DNA of 64,000 nt from a virus. Below the pieces are notes generated by a model. The model saw nothing but the letters and a program-made list of their open reading frames with translations. It ran no database searches and had not been told where the DNA came from. Of this stretch, positions 38,980 to 47,487 are shown one piece after another (the first letter of the stretch is position 1; each line of letters opens with the position of its first letter). The translations under genes and the position numbers were made by a program. Location: the IMG/VR virus record IMGVR_UViG_3300049847_000198, positions 1-64,000 of that record, one strand, 5' to 3'.

Positions 38980-40476
38980 ATGGCTAAGACAACAAAACAT
39001 GACGTGATGATTTTTGACGGCGTCGCGCCCGTGACTCATAGCGAGTTCAATCTGCCGCCTGACGGCGTTGGCGTGATGATCTTGCAGGGGACTCACGGAC
39101 TTGGAAAAGATCGTTGCATTGCCGCCATCACGCGACTGGTGACGGGAGACAAGTCATACACCGCCGACGTTGACGATCACGCCGAGAAGGGCAAAGTGTC
39201 ATTCGCTGGCGGCGGGCTGTCGGTCGGTCAAAAGATTGTCAGCACGGGAGAGTGCGAATATGCTGGAATCAATCCGTCACTCATCGAAGGACTCATAAAT
39301 CCGCCCTACAAATCGGAAGACGCGGCGGAGCAGTACCGCATTGAGTCGCTGATCGACCTCGCGAAAGTGAAAGCCGACTGCACGCTTTTTGAGTCGCTTT
39401 GCCAAGATCGCGAAGAGTTCGACCGCATCATGCCGCCGGATTTGTGCGAAGAAACAAGTCTCGTGAAGATGGCGAGTCTGGTAGAAGCGGCGTTTCAGAA
39501 AGAGGCACGTTCGGCGGAGTCTGATGCGGCGCAAGAGAACGCGAACGCCACGGCGAAACGCGGGGCGACATCCGACCTTGACCTGACCGCCGAGAGCGAT
39601 GGCAAAATCTTGGAAATGCGACTCGCGGCGGCGATGCAAGCGGAAGCCGACATCAAGGCGGCGGACAACGAAGCGGTGCGTGCTGCTGGCTTGGCCGAGA
39701 ACGCACGGAAACAACTCGCCACGTCGGAGTCGGGCTACACCGGAAAAACAGTCGAGCAAGCCACGAACGCCTACCAAACCGCTGTTGGACTCAAAGAGCA
39801 AGCGGATGCCGTTGTCGCTGACCTGAAACTTCGGCTGTCTGCCGCTGAGAAAGCCGCGTCAATCTGTGCTAATGACGTGGAGCAAGCGATTACCGCTGGC
39901 CGTGCCGCTCGCCAGCACGAAGAGACGGTCAAGGCATGGCGCGAATCACTTGCCGCGTCCGTTCCGCCGCGTCCAAGTGCCGACGAACTCGCAAAAGCGT
40001 CCCAAAGCGTCCATGATGCCCGTAAAGCAGTCGAAACCGGGGCGTTGGTCCGAAGGGCCAAAGAACAGAGTTCCGAGGTTCTAGGGCACGCTGAGAGGGC
40101 CGAGAGCCTCAAGAAGAAAGCCGAGAGACTCAGAGAGGCGGCGAAAGGGACTGACGACATACTTTCGCAGGCGGTTGCTAAGGCGAATTGCCCACTCAAG
40201 GTTTACCGTGGGCGGCTCGTGATGAAGACGGATCGCAGCGACCGCGAACGCTTCACAGACCTGTCGGGCGGCGAGAAGCTGTTGGTCGCTCTTGAGATCG
40301 CTCTCCGTACCGTTCCGAATGGCAAGAAAGCATTGCTGCCGATCACCCCGCGAACGTGGTCCGAACTTGAACCTCGCAGCGAGCACAAGATCGCCGAGAT
40401 GGCGAGAGAGAACGGCGTGCTGATCGTCACGGGTCGCTGCACTTCTGACGAAACGCTTTCTTCCGTGTCGCTGTAG
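38980..40476 (+). CDS. SMC/RecF-like coiled-coil ATPase with degenerate motifs
   Basis: A 498-residue protein of the phage SMC-like type. N-terminal P-loop GTHGLGKD lacks the usual Ser/Thr after Lys. A long Ala/Glu/Lys coiled-coil arm occupies about residues 130-395. C-terminal signature DLSGGEKLLVALEIAL is followed by a motif ALLPITPRTWSELEP, where the acidic Walker B residues are missing, and VLIVTGRC. Probably a DNA-associated factor in phage recombination or replication, perhaps binding rather than hydrolysing ATP. GAAAGGCAA at 38966-38974. Confidence 0.65.
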   Translation: MAKTTKHDVMIFDGVAPVTHSEFNLPPDGVGVMILQGTHGLGKDRCIAAITRLVTGDKSYTADVDDHAEKGKVSFAGGGLSVGQKIVSTGECEYAGINPSLIEGLINPPYKSEDAAEQYRIESLIDLAKVKADCTLFESLCQDREEFDRIMPPDLCEETSLVKMASLVEAAFQKEARSAESDAAQENANATAKRGATSDLDLTAESDGKILEMRLAAAMQAEADIKAADNEAVRAAGLAENARKQLATSESGYTGKTVEQATNAYQTAVGLKEQADAVVADLKLRLSAAEKAASICANDVEQAITAGRAARQHEETVKAWRESLAASVPPRPSADELAKASQSVHDARKAVETGALVRRAKEQSSEVLGHAERAESLKKKAERLREAAKGTDDILSQAVAKANCPLKVYRGRLVMKTDRSDRERFTDLSGGEKLLVALEIALRTVPNGKKALLPITPRTWSELEPRSEHKIAEMARENGVLIVTGRCTSDETLSSVSL

Positions 40477-40503
40477 TCTCTTCACTCAAGAAAACGAAAG
40501 GCG

Positions 40504-40695
40504 ATGATCGTGACGATCGACGACGTAATCGAAGAACTCAGCAACAGAATCGAGAGACACCATAAGTCGGCACTGGATACGCAGACGAACGGTGATAAAA
40601 ACTCGTGTTGGCGTGAAGTCGATAAGGCTTCGGCTTTGATGGACTTGAAAGACTGGATTCGCAATCTTCAAAAGAAAGGCACAGAGAATGGCTAA
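40504..40695 (+). CDS. Hypothetical protein, 63 aa
   Basis: AAACGAAAGGCG lies upstream of ATG 40504. Helical, charged. It overlaps the next gene by 8 bases. Unknown. Confidence 0.5.
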   Translation: MIVTIDDVIEELSNRIERHHKSALDTQTNGDKNSCWREVDKASALMDLKDWIRNLQKKGTENG

Positions 40696-41002
40696 GTATG
40701 TGAACTCAAAGGGCGAAGAAGTCGATGTCCGCACGATGGCGACGCCGCACGTTCTGGCGGCGATGGCCAAGGCGGAGCGTGAAGGAAAAACCGATGTCCG
40801 CGACATGCTGTTCGCGGAAGCCGGCGAGCGAGAGAAACCCGTATGGGAAGTGCGGCAAAAAAAGCGAGACCAAGTGATTCGATACGCAATGCAACAGACG
40901 AACGCCGAAGCGTGGAAGTTCGTTAAGCAATACGGGCCACTTGAGGACGCCGAAGGATACACCAACAGTTTCTTTGTGGCACACGAGAGCGACCCTCTGT
41001 AA
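40688..41002 (+). CDS. Hypothetical protein, 104 aa
   Basis: ATG 40688, overlapping the previous gene. The sequence has Arg/Lys/Glu-rich helices with Met-Ala repeated runs. Unknown. Confidence 0.5.
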   Translation: MAKYVNSKGEEVDVRTMATPHVLAAMAKAEREGKTDVRDMLFAEAGEREKPVWEVRQKKRDQVIRYAMQQTNAEAWKFVKQYGPLEDAEGYTNSFFVAHESDPL

Positions 41003-41017
41003 AGAAAGGAAAGCAGC

Positions 41018-41194
41018 ATGTTTGTAATCAAGATCACAAACGACGAACCGGATGACTGCGAACTCTGGGGTCCGTATGAAACTCGCGACATGACGAGAGA
41101 CGTTATTGCCGCTTATGTCGAACAGCCAGAATCTTGCGAGATCATCGAGGCAACCGAAGAAATGGAATATGCAATCACTGGAAAACCTCTGTAA
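41018..41194 (+). CDS. Hypothetical protein, 58 aa
   Basis: A short gene with GAAAGGAAAGC upstream of ATG 41018, ending at TAA 41194. Acidic peptide with beta start (MFVIKITNDEPDD) and helical end. The frame is clean and the SD good. Confidence 0.5.
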   Translation: MFVIKITNDEPDDCELWGPYETRDMTRDVIAAYVEQPESCEIIEATEEMEYAITGKPL

Positions 41195-41225
41195 AGACTT
41201 CTCTCTTTTTGAAAGGCAACGAACC

Positions 41226-41387
41226 ATGACAGTCTCAACAATCGACCTTCCCCGTGAAATGATTCAACGCGAGCAGTACCAGACGGACGTTTGGTACGAA
41301 GACCTCGACGAAGAAACGGAACGCATCATCGGCAAGCGTTCCAAGAAAACGATCCGAGACGAAAGCGAGGCTGATTGTGACGAGTAA
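41226..41387 (+). CDS. Acidic protein, 53 aa
   Basis: ATG 41226 behind GAAAGGCAA (41211-41219). Strongly acidic and helical (YEDLDEETERIIG). It overlaps the next gene by 11 bases in another frame. Unknown. Confidence 0.5.
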   Translation: MTVSTIDLPREMIQREQYQTDVWYEDLDEETERIIGKRSKKTIRDESEADCDE

Positions 41388-41664
41388 ATTTCCTCAACTC
41401 GCGGTCACTCGCGGAGCGCAATCAGATGCGTTCTCGATTGAATCCCCAAGCAAGACTGTCGCGAACGTCAAGCACGGTCCACAAGCGGAGCAGATAGCGA
41501 ATCTTTTTGCAGCATCGCCTGACATGCTCGACGCATTAAAAGCGTTGGTCGCTTCGATTCTCTCATGGGAAGCGTCGGTTCGCGAAGTGATTCACATTGA
41601 ACCGAAACACGGAATGGACCTAACGGCGGCGGAAGCTGCAATCAAGAAAGCGGAGGGGCAATGA
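41377..41664 (+). CDS. Hypothetical protein, 95 aa
   Basis: GTG start at 41377; a helical C-terminal half (LFAASPDMLDALKALVASI) of a type frequent in short phage proteins. Its stop overlaps the next ATG. Unknown. Confidence 0.5.
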   Translation: MTSKFPQLAVTRGAQSDAFSIESPSKTVANVKHGPQAEQIANLFAASPDMLDALKALVASILSWEASVREVIHIEPKHGMDLTAAEAAIKKAEGQ

Positions 41665-41858
41665 CAGTTCCTCAAATACTGTCGCTGTTGGTCGTGGCGA
41701 TTTACTTCGCTCTGATGCTTCCCGGCATCCTCGAAAAACGGAGTATCCGAAATGAACCTGAACCCGATCATCCGCCGAGCGACTTTGGCGATACGGAGAC
41801 GCGAAGCGATATGTTTCGATGCTGCGAAAAAGATTCGTGGCGCAAACTACCGAGATAA
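41661..41858 (+). CDS. Small membrane protein, 65 aa
   Basis: An N-terminal transmembrane helix (about residues 3-22) and a charged tail. It overlaps the next gene (41752) by 107 bases in a different frame. The first half looks real; the tail may be a by-product of the overlap. Confidence 0.4.
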   Translation: MTVPQILSLLVVAIYFALMLPGILEKRSIRNEPEPDHPPSDFGDTETRSDMFRCCEKDSWRKLPR

Positions 41859-41958
41859 CCATGCTGCACGCTGGTTCGTGCTGGCGGTCGCAGATGAATT
41901 CGCCCGACGTCACGCGAAGTGGCGTCGGTTTTCTGAAGCACTCAACGACGCTTTTTGA
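41752..41958 (+). CDS. Basic hypothetical protein, 68 aa
   Basis: ATG 41752 with CGGAG at 8 bases, inside the preceding reading frame. Arg/Ala/Trp-rich helices. The SD and clean end make it more likely a real gene than a shadow. Unknown. Confidence 0.45.
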   Translation: MNLNPIIRRATLAIRRREAICFDAAKKIRGANYRDNHAARWFVLAVADEFARRHAKWRRFSEALNDAF

Positions 41959-41967
41959 AGGAATGCA

Positions 41968-42348
41968 ATGGCAGAACGAAAAACGAAGAAATGGGTGAGC
42001 ACGATCAAACGACGTCTGGCGATTTTGCAGATGTTCCCTGATGTGAACGACGAACCGAACCAGATGGTTCTTTCCGAGATTTTCGACATCGACAGGTCAA
42101 GCATCAACCTGGACCTGAAGTGCATCAGAGAGATTCGCGGAGAGATCGCAGGACTGACCAAGCAGTACGAAGAGAAGTTGAACGGGCCGACGACAGTGAG
42201 ACCAATGAGACGCAAGAAGTGGGGACGCAGAGTGGCCACCGTGTTCGGCGGCACGAAAGAAACATTCCAAAACGAAAAGGCACCAGAAAGGCAAGATGAT
42301 GAGCGACCAACTCACGAAGACGGAACGAATCCAGGCGGCAGTGATTGA
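41968..42348 (+). CDS. HTH-like protein with basic N-terminus, 126 aa
   Basis: GAAGGAATGCA lies upstream of ATG 41968. A helical region (KRRLAILQMFPDVNDEPNQM, then LSEIFDIDRSSINLDLKCI) resembles a helix-turn-helix. Acidic, Pro-rich tail. It overlaps the next gene by 53 bases. Confidence 0.5.
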   Translation: MAERKTKKWVSTIKRRLAILQMFPDVNDEPNQMVLSEIFDIDRSSINLDLKCIREIRGEIAGLTKQYEEKLNGPTTVRPMRRKKWGRRVATVFGGTKETFQNEKAPERQDDERPTHEDGTNPGGSD

Positions 42349-42478
42349 TGCGATGATTTCGGTTCGCGAGTCCATCAAAAGTCAAGGACTTGAATGCCCG
42401 AATGGCTTAGACGCGAACGAAGACCTGAAGGCGGCGATTACACAATATGTGTTTGACGGCGTTTCTGACGACGAGTGA
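42296..42478 (+). CDS. Hypothetical protein, 60 aa
   Basis: AGGCAAG before ATG 42296/42299. Helical, acidic C-terminus. It overlaps both neighbours. Unknown. Confidence 0.45.
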   Translation: MMSDQLTKTERIQAAVIDAMISVRESIKSQGLECPNGLDANEDLKAAITQYVFDGVSDDE

Positions 42479-42755
42479 CCGAGAACCGGGAACCATCTTC
42501 CTGTGCGTTACCGAGTCGTTCGAGAAGCCAATCATCGTCCGTCGCTGGTATCGAACGGACGAAAAAGAAGCCGGCATTGAAGCGACGCCAAACTCGGACG
42601 GATCGTGGATGCTCGCGAGCGGAAAGACGATCTATCCATCGACGATTTGTTTCGTCGAGCATCAGAGGATTCGGAAACCCAAAACACTGCGCCCGTGCCG
42701 CTGGCGTGACGGCGGTTGGCAGTTGTTGTGCAAGAAAGGATGGGTGACGCGATGA
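42447..42755 (+). CDS. Hypothetical protein, 102 aa
   Basis: The body (IFLCVTESFEKPIIVRRWYR, then CRWRDGGWQLLCKKGW) looks like a folded beta protein. ATG 42447 overlaps the previous gene by 32 bases; the real start may be further in. Its TGA overlaps the next ATG. Confidence 0.45.
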   Translation: MCLTAFLTTSDREPGTIFLCVTESFEKPIIVRRWYRTDEKEAGIEATPNSDGSWMLASGKTIYPSTICFVEHQRIRKPKTLRPCRWRDGGWQLLCKKGWVTR

Positions 42756-43144
42756 GAAGTTCGCTCAGGAGTAGAACCAAAACGTGGCATGGCGTGCGTG
42801 GGCAGTATTTCATCGAAGTCACCGAAGACTACGATGGGCCTCGTGACGCACACACAAACAAGCCACTACCGATTCCGAGATTCCACGACGAATCCGAGAT
42901 CACGATTCATTTCGAGTCTAGCGGTTCATTCGATCCGGGCTGTATTTGGATGGCGAACGGCGATCCGGGATATCCACCAGAGGGCAGCGAAGACCGAGAG
43001 TTCGTGGCCGCTACGATTCGCGAGCACGGATCGAAAGAAGAAGTCCGATTGCCGGACGATGTTGGACGCAAGCTGTTCGCGATGTATGAGCAGCAGATTG
43101 ATGATGTCGGTCTCGATTACGAAACGGAGGATGATCGTGAGTAA
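42752..43144 (+). CDS. Hypothetical protein, 130 aa
   Basis: ATG 42752 in an ATGA overlap. A beta-rich protein with acidic end (RTKTWHGVRGQYFIEVTEDY; HFESSGSFDPGCIWM). Unknown. GGAGG near its end serves the next GTG. Confidence 0.5.
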   Translation: MRSSLRSRTKTWHGVRGQYFIEVTEDYDGPRDAHTNKPLPIPRFHDESEITIHFESSGSFDPGCIWMANGDPGYPPEGSEDREFVAATIREHGSKEEVRLPDDVGRKLFAMYEQQIDDVGLDYETEDDRE

Positions 43145-43388
43145 GCCAACTGCCGCAGCGAAGCGTGCCGCCAAGTCTTTGGGGTGCTACGGGATCGCTG
43201 GAACGAAAGCTGTGAACTACGCCGCAAAAATCATCGACGCAGAGTTTGCGGAATTACTGTCGGCAACGAGGTCGTTCGCAAACCGAATAGCCAACTCGGC
43301 AGACGCGAAGTTTGACGCCAAAGCTCGATCGCTGCTGATGGACTCAGTGGATGAGTTCCAAGACGCCGTGTCAAAAATCGAAAACTAA
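43137..43388 (+). CDS. Hypothetical helical protein, 83 aa
   Basis: GTG 43137 with GGAGG (43125-43129) at 7 bases. Ala/Lys-rich helical protein (AAAKRAAKSLGCYGIAGTKA). Unknown. Confidence 0.5.
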   Translation: MSKPTAAAKRAAKSLGCYGIAGTKAVNYAAKIIDAEFAELLSATRSFANRIANSADAKFDAKARSLLMDSVDEFQDAVSKIEN

Positions 43389-43404
43389 ACACGAAAGGCA
43401 AGCC

Positions 43405-43620
43405 GTGATTGAATACCGAGGCTACCAAATCGCTCGCGATCCGCCGCCGATTCCGTCGCGTGCATTCGACTGGCAATTCGCAGCCGATGGCTATGACGGA
43501 GCGATTGACTCCAGCGACATCCGTTGCGGTAGCGGACCTGACGCCAAAGACTGCATGGAACAGATCGACGAAATCGAAGAACTTCTCACTGAAAGAAAAC
43601 TCTCACTGAAAGGCAACTGA
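43405..43620 (+). CDS. Hypothetical protein, 71 aa
   Basis: GTG 43405 behind GAAAGGCAA (43393-43401). N-terminal IEYRGYQIARDPPPIPSRAF is a pattern found in small phage proteins of unknown role; acidic helical end. GAAAGGCAA for the next gene lies inside its end. Confidence 0.5.
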   Translation: MIEYRGYQIARDPPPIPSRAFDWQFAADGYDGAIDSSDIRCGSGPDAKDCMEQIDEIEELLTERKLSLKGN

Positions 43621-43622
43621 CC

Positions 43623-44099
43623 ATGAACTCTGATCTTTATCCTTGGACCATCATCATCTGCGGTTGCGTTGTGATTTACGGACTGAGAATGCTTCCGCTG
43701 TGGCGACACTTCGGCAACCCGAAGTTGTCTCCGTGTTTCTTCTCTGAGTCCCTCACGAAGTGGCACGGAGAAAAACTGTCCACAAGGCGTGTGCTCGTGA
43801 AAGCCGAAGGCCCAGAAGACCCCGATTGGATCGACTTCTATCGAGAGGGAAACCTCTTCATTGGCTACGAATACTTTGCCGACTACTGCCGCAGACCGGT
43901 TGAAGTCGAAAACGAAGCAGCCAAGAATGTGTATCTCCGACGCACGAAGGCGGACGACAAAGTCATTCACGTCGAACTTGGGCAGTTCGTTATGATTTGG
44001 CCGTCGTTTGAGACCGTGAAGAAACTCGCTCGGCCGTACCGCCAAGAGTTTCGACGACCGAGCGATAGGCAGCACGTCTGTCACATGCAACCGTATTAA
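43623..44099 (+). CDS. Membrane protein, 158 aa
   Basis: One N-terminal hydrophobic segment (about 8-24) and a soluble domain with several Trp/Tyr residues. Behind GAAAGGCAA (43608-43616). Unknown, perhaps an anchor protein. Confidence 0.5.
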   Translation: MNSDLYPWTIIICGCVVIYGLRMLPLWRHFGNPKLSPCFFSESLTKWHGEKLSTRRVLVKAEGPEDPDWIDFYREGNLFIGYEYFADYCRRPVEVENEAAKNVYLRRTKADDKVIHVELGQFVMIWPSFETVKKLARPYRQEFRRPSDRQHVCHMQPY

Positions 44100-44108
44100 G
44101 GGCGAATC

Positions 44109-44657
44109 ATGGCCATACCGATCGACAAGAAAGACATCGCTGCCGCGAAGCAGAAACTCAATCAGGAGATTCGCAAGTTTATGATTGAGACTGGCAAGAA
44201 GTTCGAGGTGTTCTTTAGCGACAAACTCGACACATTGTGTGTTGGAAGAAAACATCACTCACCGCAGGGTGCGTACCCGTACCGAGAGACAGGCAGCCTG
44301 CAAGCGTCAGTCGGTTATGAAGTCACGTCTAACAACTCAATCAACGTCGGCGTCGTTCGCGATGTTCGACTCGATGGCAAGAAACGCAACCCGATGATCT
44401 ATGGCGCAGAACTTGAATATCAGATGTACCGAAAAATGGTGCAGCGTGCTTGGGAAGAGTTCTGGCCAACGATTGACCATCGGATTCTGTTCAAGATCGG
44501 AGCGAAAGTTACTCGCGAACTTGAGTTCGTTCAGACGAAAGGCAAGGCGTTCTCGACAATCCCAACCGTGATCGAACTACAAGACATTGGAGACTTTGTT
44601 GCGACCAAGCCGACCATGATGGGACGCGAGATTTATCAGAAGACAATGTTCGGTTAG
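44109..44657 (+). CDS. HK97 gp10-like tail completion protein
   Basis: A 182-residue protein with the gp10-type layout: a long N-terminal helix, then a strand-turn-strand with AYPYRETGSLQASVGYEV, where the family has P-x-D/R-T-G-x-L-R-x-S, and beta strands. It should link head and tail. It ends overlapping by 4 bases with the convergent minus gene. The minus strand holds the rest of the tail genes, so the gene order here has been rearranged. Confidence 0.55.
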   Translation: MAIPIDKKDIAAAKQKLNQEIRKFMIETGKKFEVFFSDKLDTLCVGRKHHSPQGAYPYRETGSLQASVGYEVTSNNSINVGVVRDVRLDGKKRNPMIYGAELEYQMYRKMVQRAWEEFWPTIDHRILFKIGAKVTRELEFVQTKGKAFSTIPTVIELQDIGDFVATKPTMMGREIYQKTMFG

Positions 44658-45157
44658 CTGCCGCTTGAATCTGGGAATGAATTTGTTCGCTGGTATTGAC
44701 AGACTCCGTGAATTTCCCCAAGAAAAACGAGCAAATCGTTATGTCCGACTGGATAGTATTCGCTGCCTTCAACGACGCATCGACTCACGGTCGCGTTCGT
44801 CATTTTGAACGGACCAACTGAAGCCGTGTGTCCGTTATTGAAAGCCTGTCGAATCTGCTCAATGAAACCATCGTCGCTCGTCAGGTCGTCTTCGTTGTTC
44901 GTCCACACATACAAGAAAAAGTTCTGTTCGTAGATGACGCAATCCACCGTCCGCTTGATCTCACGTTCTTTCATCACCGCGAACTCAGCACGCGGGAACC
45001 CGACGTTCTCGCTTTCCGGCGTACCAGCCACAATCCGTGCCGCCTTGTCTGTGTACGCCTTCTCGTTGACGTAGCCGCTACCAAGAAAGAGTTTGCAGAT
45101 ACTGGATTCAAGGCCAGCACCAATCCACCGAGCGTCTATCGCCGCGCCAACTGACAT
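44654..45157 (-). CDS. Tail terminator-like protein
   Basis: A 167-residue protein with the feel of tail terminator/completion proteins: N-terminal helix, KEREIKRTVDCVIYEQNFFL, YVWTNNEDDLTSDDGFIEQI, and a beta end. The position near the gp10-like gene and before the structural genes at 46-52 kb supports a neck role. Start 45157, divergent from the gene at 45169. Confidence 0.45.
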   Translation of the reverse strand: MSVGAAIDARWIGAGLESSICKLFLGSGYVNEKAYTDKAARIVAGTPESENVGFPRAEFAVMKEREIKRTVDCVIYEQNFFLYVWTNNEDDLTSDDGFIEQIRQAFNNGHTASVGPFKMTNATVSRCVVEGSEYYPVGHNDLLVFLGEIHGVCQYQRTNSFPDSSGS

Positions 45158-45168
45158 TGGAGACTCCC

Positions 45169-45387
45169 ATGCTTATTAAAATCGTAGTGTTCGATCAAAC
45201 GTGGCGACTCGAAGAGTCCGCCAGCTTCACCGAGGAATGGACCGGACCACTGCCGCAACGCAAGGACTGTATCGCCTTGAGCGGTCCAGATGAATTCGGA
45301 ATCGTCAAGCAGCGTATCTGGATGCCTGATGGCAGCCTGACGCTGCATGTGGTGCGGAAAGAAAAAGAGACAGAATCATCTTCTTAG
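45169..45387 (+). CDS. Hypothetical protein, 72 aa
   Basis: ATG 45169 with TTGGAG at 6 bases. A small beta protein. It overlaps the end of the minus-strand membrane gene. Unknown. Confidence 0.5.
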   Translation: MLIKIVVFDQTWRLEESASFTEEWTGPLPQRKDCIALSGPDEFGIVKQRIWMPDGSLTLHVVRKEKETESSS

Positions 45388-45525
45388 CCACGGCCAGAAC
45401 GCCGCGACGCCAGCGGCGATGAACCACTCAGACGGCTTCAGTCGCTCGCGGCGAACTCGCTTGAAGACAATCACGCAACCGAGAAGCCAGTAACCAGCGA
45501 ACAGTCCAAGAAGAAAGTCGAACAT
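45376..45525 (-). CDS. Small membrane protein, 49 aa, on the minus strand
   Basis: ATG 45525 to TGA 45376: Phe/Leu/Gly-rich transmembrane helix at residues 3-21 (FDFLLGLFAGYWLLG), a basic middle (KRVRRERLK) and a second hydrophobic part (about 34-47). Holin-like size and topology. Its ATG overlaps the divergent ATG of the next gene in the sequence CATG. Confidence 0.5.
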   Translation of the reverse strand: MFDFLLGLFAGYWLLGCVIVFKRVRRERLKPSEWFIAAGVAAFWPWLRR

Positions 45526-45721
45526 GAAGAAAGACCGTATTCAGGGCGAAGTACTTTTCATTGACGTCTCTCAATGTGCAAGGCGTTACTCAATCAGCAA
45601 TCGAGCATGGACGAGGCTTGTCGCAAAAGGCGAGGCACCGAGTCCGGTTAAGTTCGGCAGGTTGACGCGATGGTCAATCAAGTCTCTTGAAGAATGGGAA
45701 TCACGAAAGGAAAAGCAATGA
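45524..45721 (+). CDS. AlpA/excisionase-like HTH protein, 65 aa
   Basis: The sequence FIDVSQCARRYSISNRAWTR, then LVAKGEAPSPVKFGRLTRWS is the MerR-like HTH_17 fold of AlpA and excisionases, with the conserved Pro-x-Pro and a final helix-Trp-Glu. It binds DNA and may regulate or direct recombination. Its ATG (45524) overlaps the ATG of the opposite gene, and its stop overlaps the next ATG. No integrase is seen in the window. Confidence 0.65.
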   Translation: MKKDRIQGEVLFIDVSQCARRYSISNRAWTRLVAKGEAPSPVKFGRLTRWSIKSLEEWESRKEKQ

Positions 45722-45993
45722 ACTCACGCAGCAACAAGGTTCGATGTGATGTTTGCCACAAAGAAAACATCGGAAGAATGAAGAGAACCAAATGTCTCGA
45801 TTGCGATAAGATGATGTGTCGGTTTTGTACCGCCGTTTTGCAGGGAGACGGAGAAAGGTGCCCTGATTGCAGAAGGCGACGATTCCTTGAGTTCGTTGAA
45901 GAAAACAAGTACCGAAAGAACAAAAATCAGATTGCGATTAGCTGCCAAGGCGAAACCATCTACGGAGTTCCGTGGACCGGAGTAGAACAGTGA
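45718..45993 (+). CDS. Multi-zinc-knuckle protein, 91 aa
   Basis: Four Cys pairs (CDVCH, CLDCD, CRFC, CPDC) in 50 residues indicate two zinc ions in a RING- or DnaJ-type arrangement. Coupled by ATGA to the AlpA-like gene. Role unknown. Confidence 0.55.
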   Translation: MNSRSNKVRCDVCHKENIGRMKRTKCLDCDKMMCRFCTAVLQGDGERCPDCRRRRFLEFVEENKYRKNKNQIAISCQGETIYGVPWTGVEQ

Positions 45994-45995
45994 AA

Positions 45996-46361
45996 TCATC
46001 CCACAGGTCCGAACTCCTCGATCACAGTGACCCACGCCATAACAGAACCTGAACCAAGAACCTGTGGTCGAGACGGCTGAACGACCGATGTCTCGACGGC
46101 GTCTGCGCCAGTGTATGGAACAACCCAGACGTGAGAAGTGCTGCCGATTTCGGGATCGCTCGACGTGAACAACTTCCAGCTTCTCTTCCCTGCCCTAATT
46201 CCAAGTGCTGCGATCTCGGACGAAGGGGTTCCTTGTTGATTGCACTTAACCGTCCGCGAGTTCGACGTCCACGCCTTCTGCGCAGCACCGCCTGCCGTCT
46301 TTGTTGACGTCTGCGACTTCACGGTGACAGTGTGTTTTTCACATAAAAGAGCGAGCGACAT
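45996..46361 (-). CDS. Head-tail or tail-structure protein, 121 aa
   Basis: I use ATG 46361, two bases after the stop of the next upstream gene. A beta-rich protein (HTVTVKSQTSTKTAGG; VWVVPYTGADAVETSV) typical in composition of phage neck or minor tail proteins. It is the last gene of the minus tail operon. Confidence 0.45.
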   Translation of the reverse strand: MSLALLCEKHTVTVKSQTSTKTAGGAAQKAWTSNSRTVKCNQQGTPSSEIAALGIRAGKRSWKLFTSSDPEIGSTSHVWVVPYTGADAVETSVVQPSRPQVLGSGSVMAWVTVIEEFGPVG

Positions 46362-46363
46362 GC

Positions 46364-47449
46364 TTATGGTTCCGGCTTGAAGAGTTTCGTGAAGTCCGCC
46401 TTCTGGTAGATCGCCGTCTCGTCCTGATAGCCAATCACGAGGTCGTCGTAGTTGTACCCGAACGCGAAGTTGCAATCGCTGAATGGGTTATTGACCTGCC
46501 GCTCCAGGCGATAGAAGCCAGCCGGGGCGAAGATGCACTCGGCGTATGGACCCGTACCGACCTTGTTGCTCGCACCTTGATAGAAGAAATGGTTCCATCC
46601 GCCCGGAGCGTCTTGGTCCATAGCGAATACCCGTTTTTCGCTGAACCGATAGACCATCTCCATCGCGTAGGTGCCGTCAGACATCACCTGAGTCTGCACC
46701 TGTGCTCCTGGAAAAAGAAGCGTCTCGACGGCAACCTGACCAGTGATGAAATTCAACTGAGACGAATTGACGTGACCTATGCAGTTTCGGATCGCTGTGA
46801 ACGGCGGACGAACCACTCGCGGCCAAGTTACCTCGTGCTCGATCTGAGCAATCAAGACGTGTGCTTTCGTGTCTTCGTCAACCTGACGACCAACCCAGTT
46901 TCGGTAAGTCGGATCGCTTGGCAAGACAGGAACAGTCTCTGTTTTGTAGAGCAGCTTATCCCACACACTGCCGCCACGACCGAGCGTGATGACCTCCCCG
47001 CCAATCGACCAACGATGCGTCAGATACGGCACAGGGTCAGTGTCGTTGACTGGCTGGTTCTTGAGGTTCTCATACGTCAGTTCGACGTGCGCATGGTTGT
47101 AGACCGGCAGCTTGATTGATGTGCCAGTGTAGTCCAAAACAGGACTAATCGCAGGAGCGACGTTCGCAATCAGGTCTCCGGCATTGACTGGAATGATTTT
47201 CAGGTTCGTGCAGCGCAGATTCGGCCAACCGGGAAACGCTTGTCCGAGGTACTGGTATAGATTGCCTGAGATGATCTGCGACGGCGGGAAAATCGACGTA
47301 GCGAACGCAGCGAGATCGTCCCACGGAACCCAGCCACAGACAGTGGCACGCGATTCATTGGAACTGATATCGAACGTCGGATACCCAGCTTCGACCGAGA
47401 ACCCTGACGTTGGTGATGCGTTGGGGTATGCCCCAATGTTTGTGCTCAT
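46364..47449 (-). CDS. Structural tail protein, 361 aa
   Basis: A beta-rich protein with many Asn, Thr, Pro and aromatic residues, such as in virion proteins (VYNHAHVELTYENLKNQ, MEMVYRFSEKRVFAMDQD). It lies just downstream of the tape measure gene, where distal tail and baseplate proteins usually are. No precise family is recognised. Confidence 0.5.
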   Translation of the reverse strand: MSTNIGAYPNASPTSGFSVEAGYPTFDISSNESRATVCGWVPWDDLAAFATSIFPPSQIISGNLYQYLGQAFPGWPNLRCTNLKIIPVNAGDLIANVAPAISPVLDYTGTSIKLPVYNHAHVELTYENLKNQPVNDTDPVPYLTHRWSIGGEVITLGRGGSVWDKLLYKTETVPVLPSDPTYRNWVGRQVDEDTKAHVLIAQIEHEVTWPRVVRPPFTAIRNCIGHVNSSQLNFITGQVAVETLLFPGAQVQTQVMSDGTYAMEMVYRFSEKRVFAMDQDAPGGWNHFFYQGASNKVGTGPYAECIFAPAGFYRLERQVNNPFSDCNFAFGYNYDDLVIGYQDETAIYQKADFTKLFKPEP

Positions 47450-47487
47450 TCGATTCGGCTTCCGTTCCGATGCCTGTCAAAAAGAAA

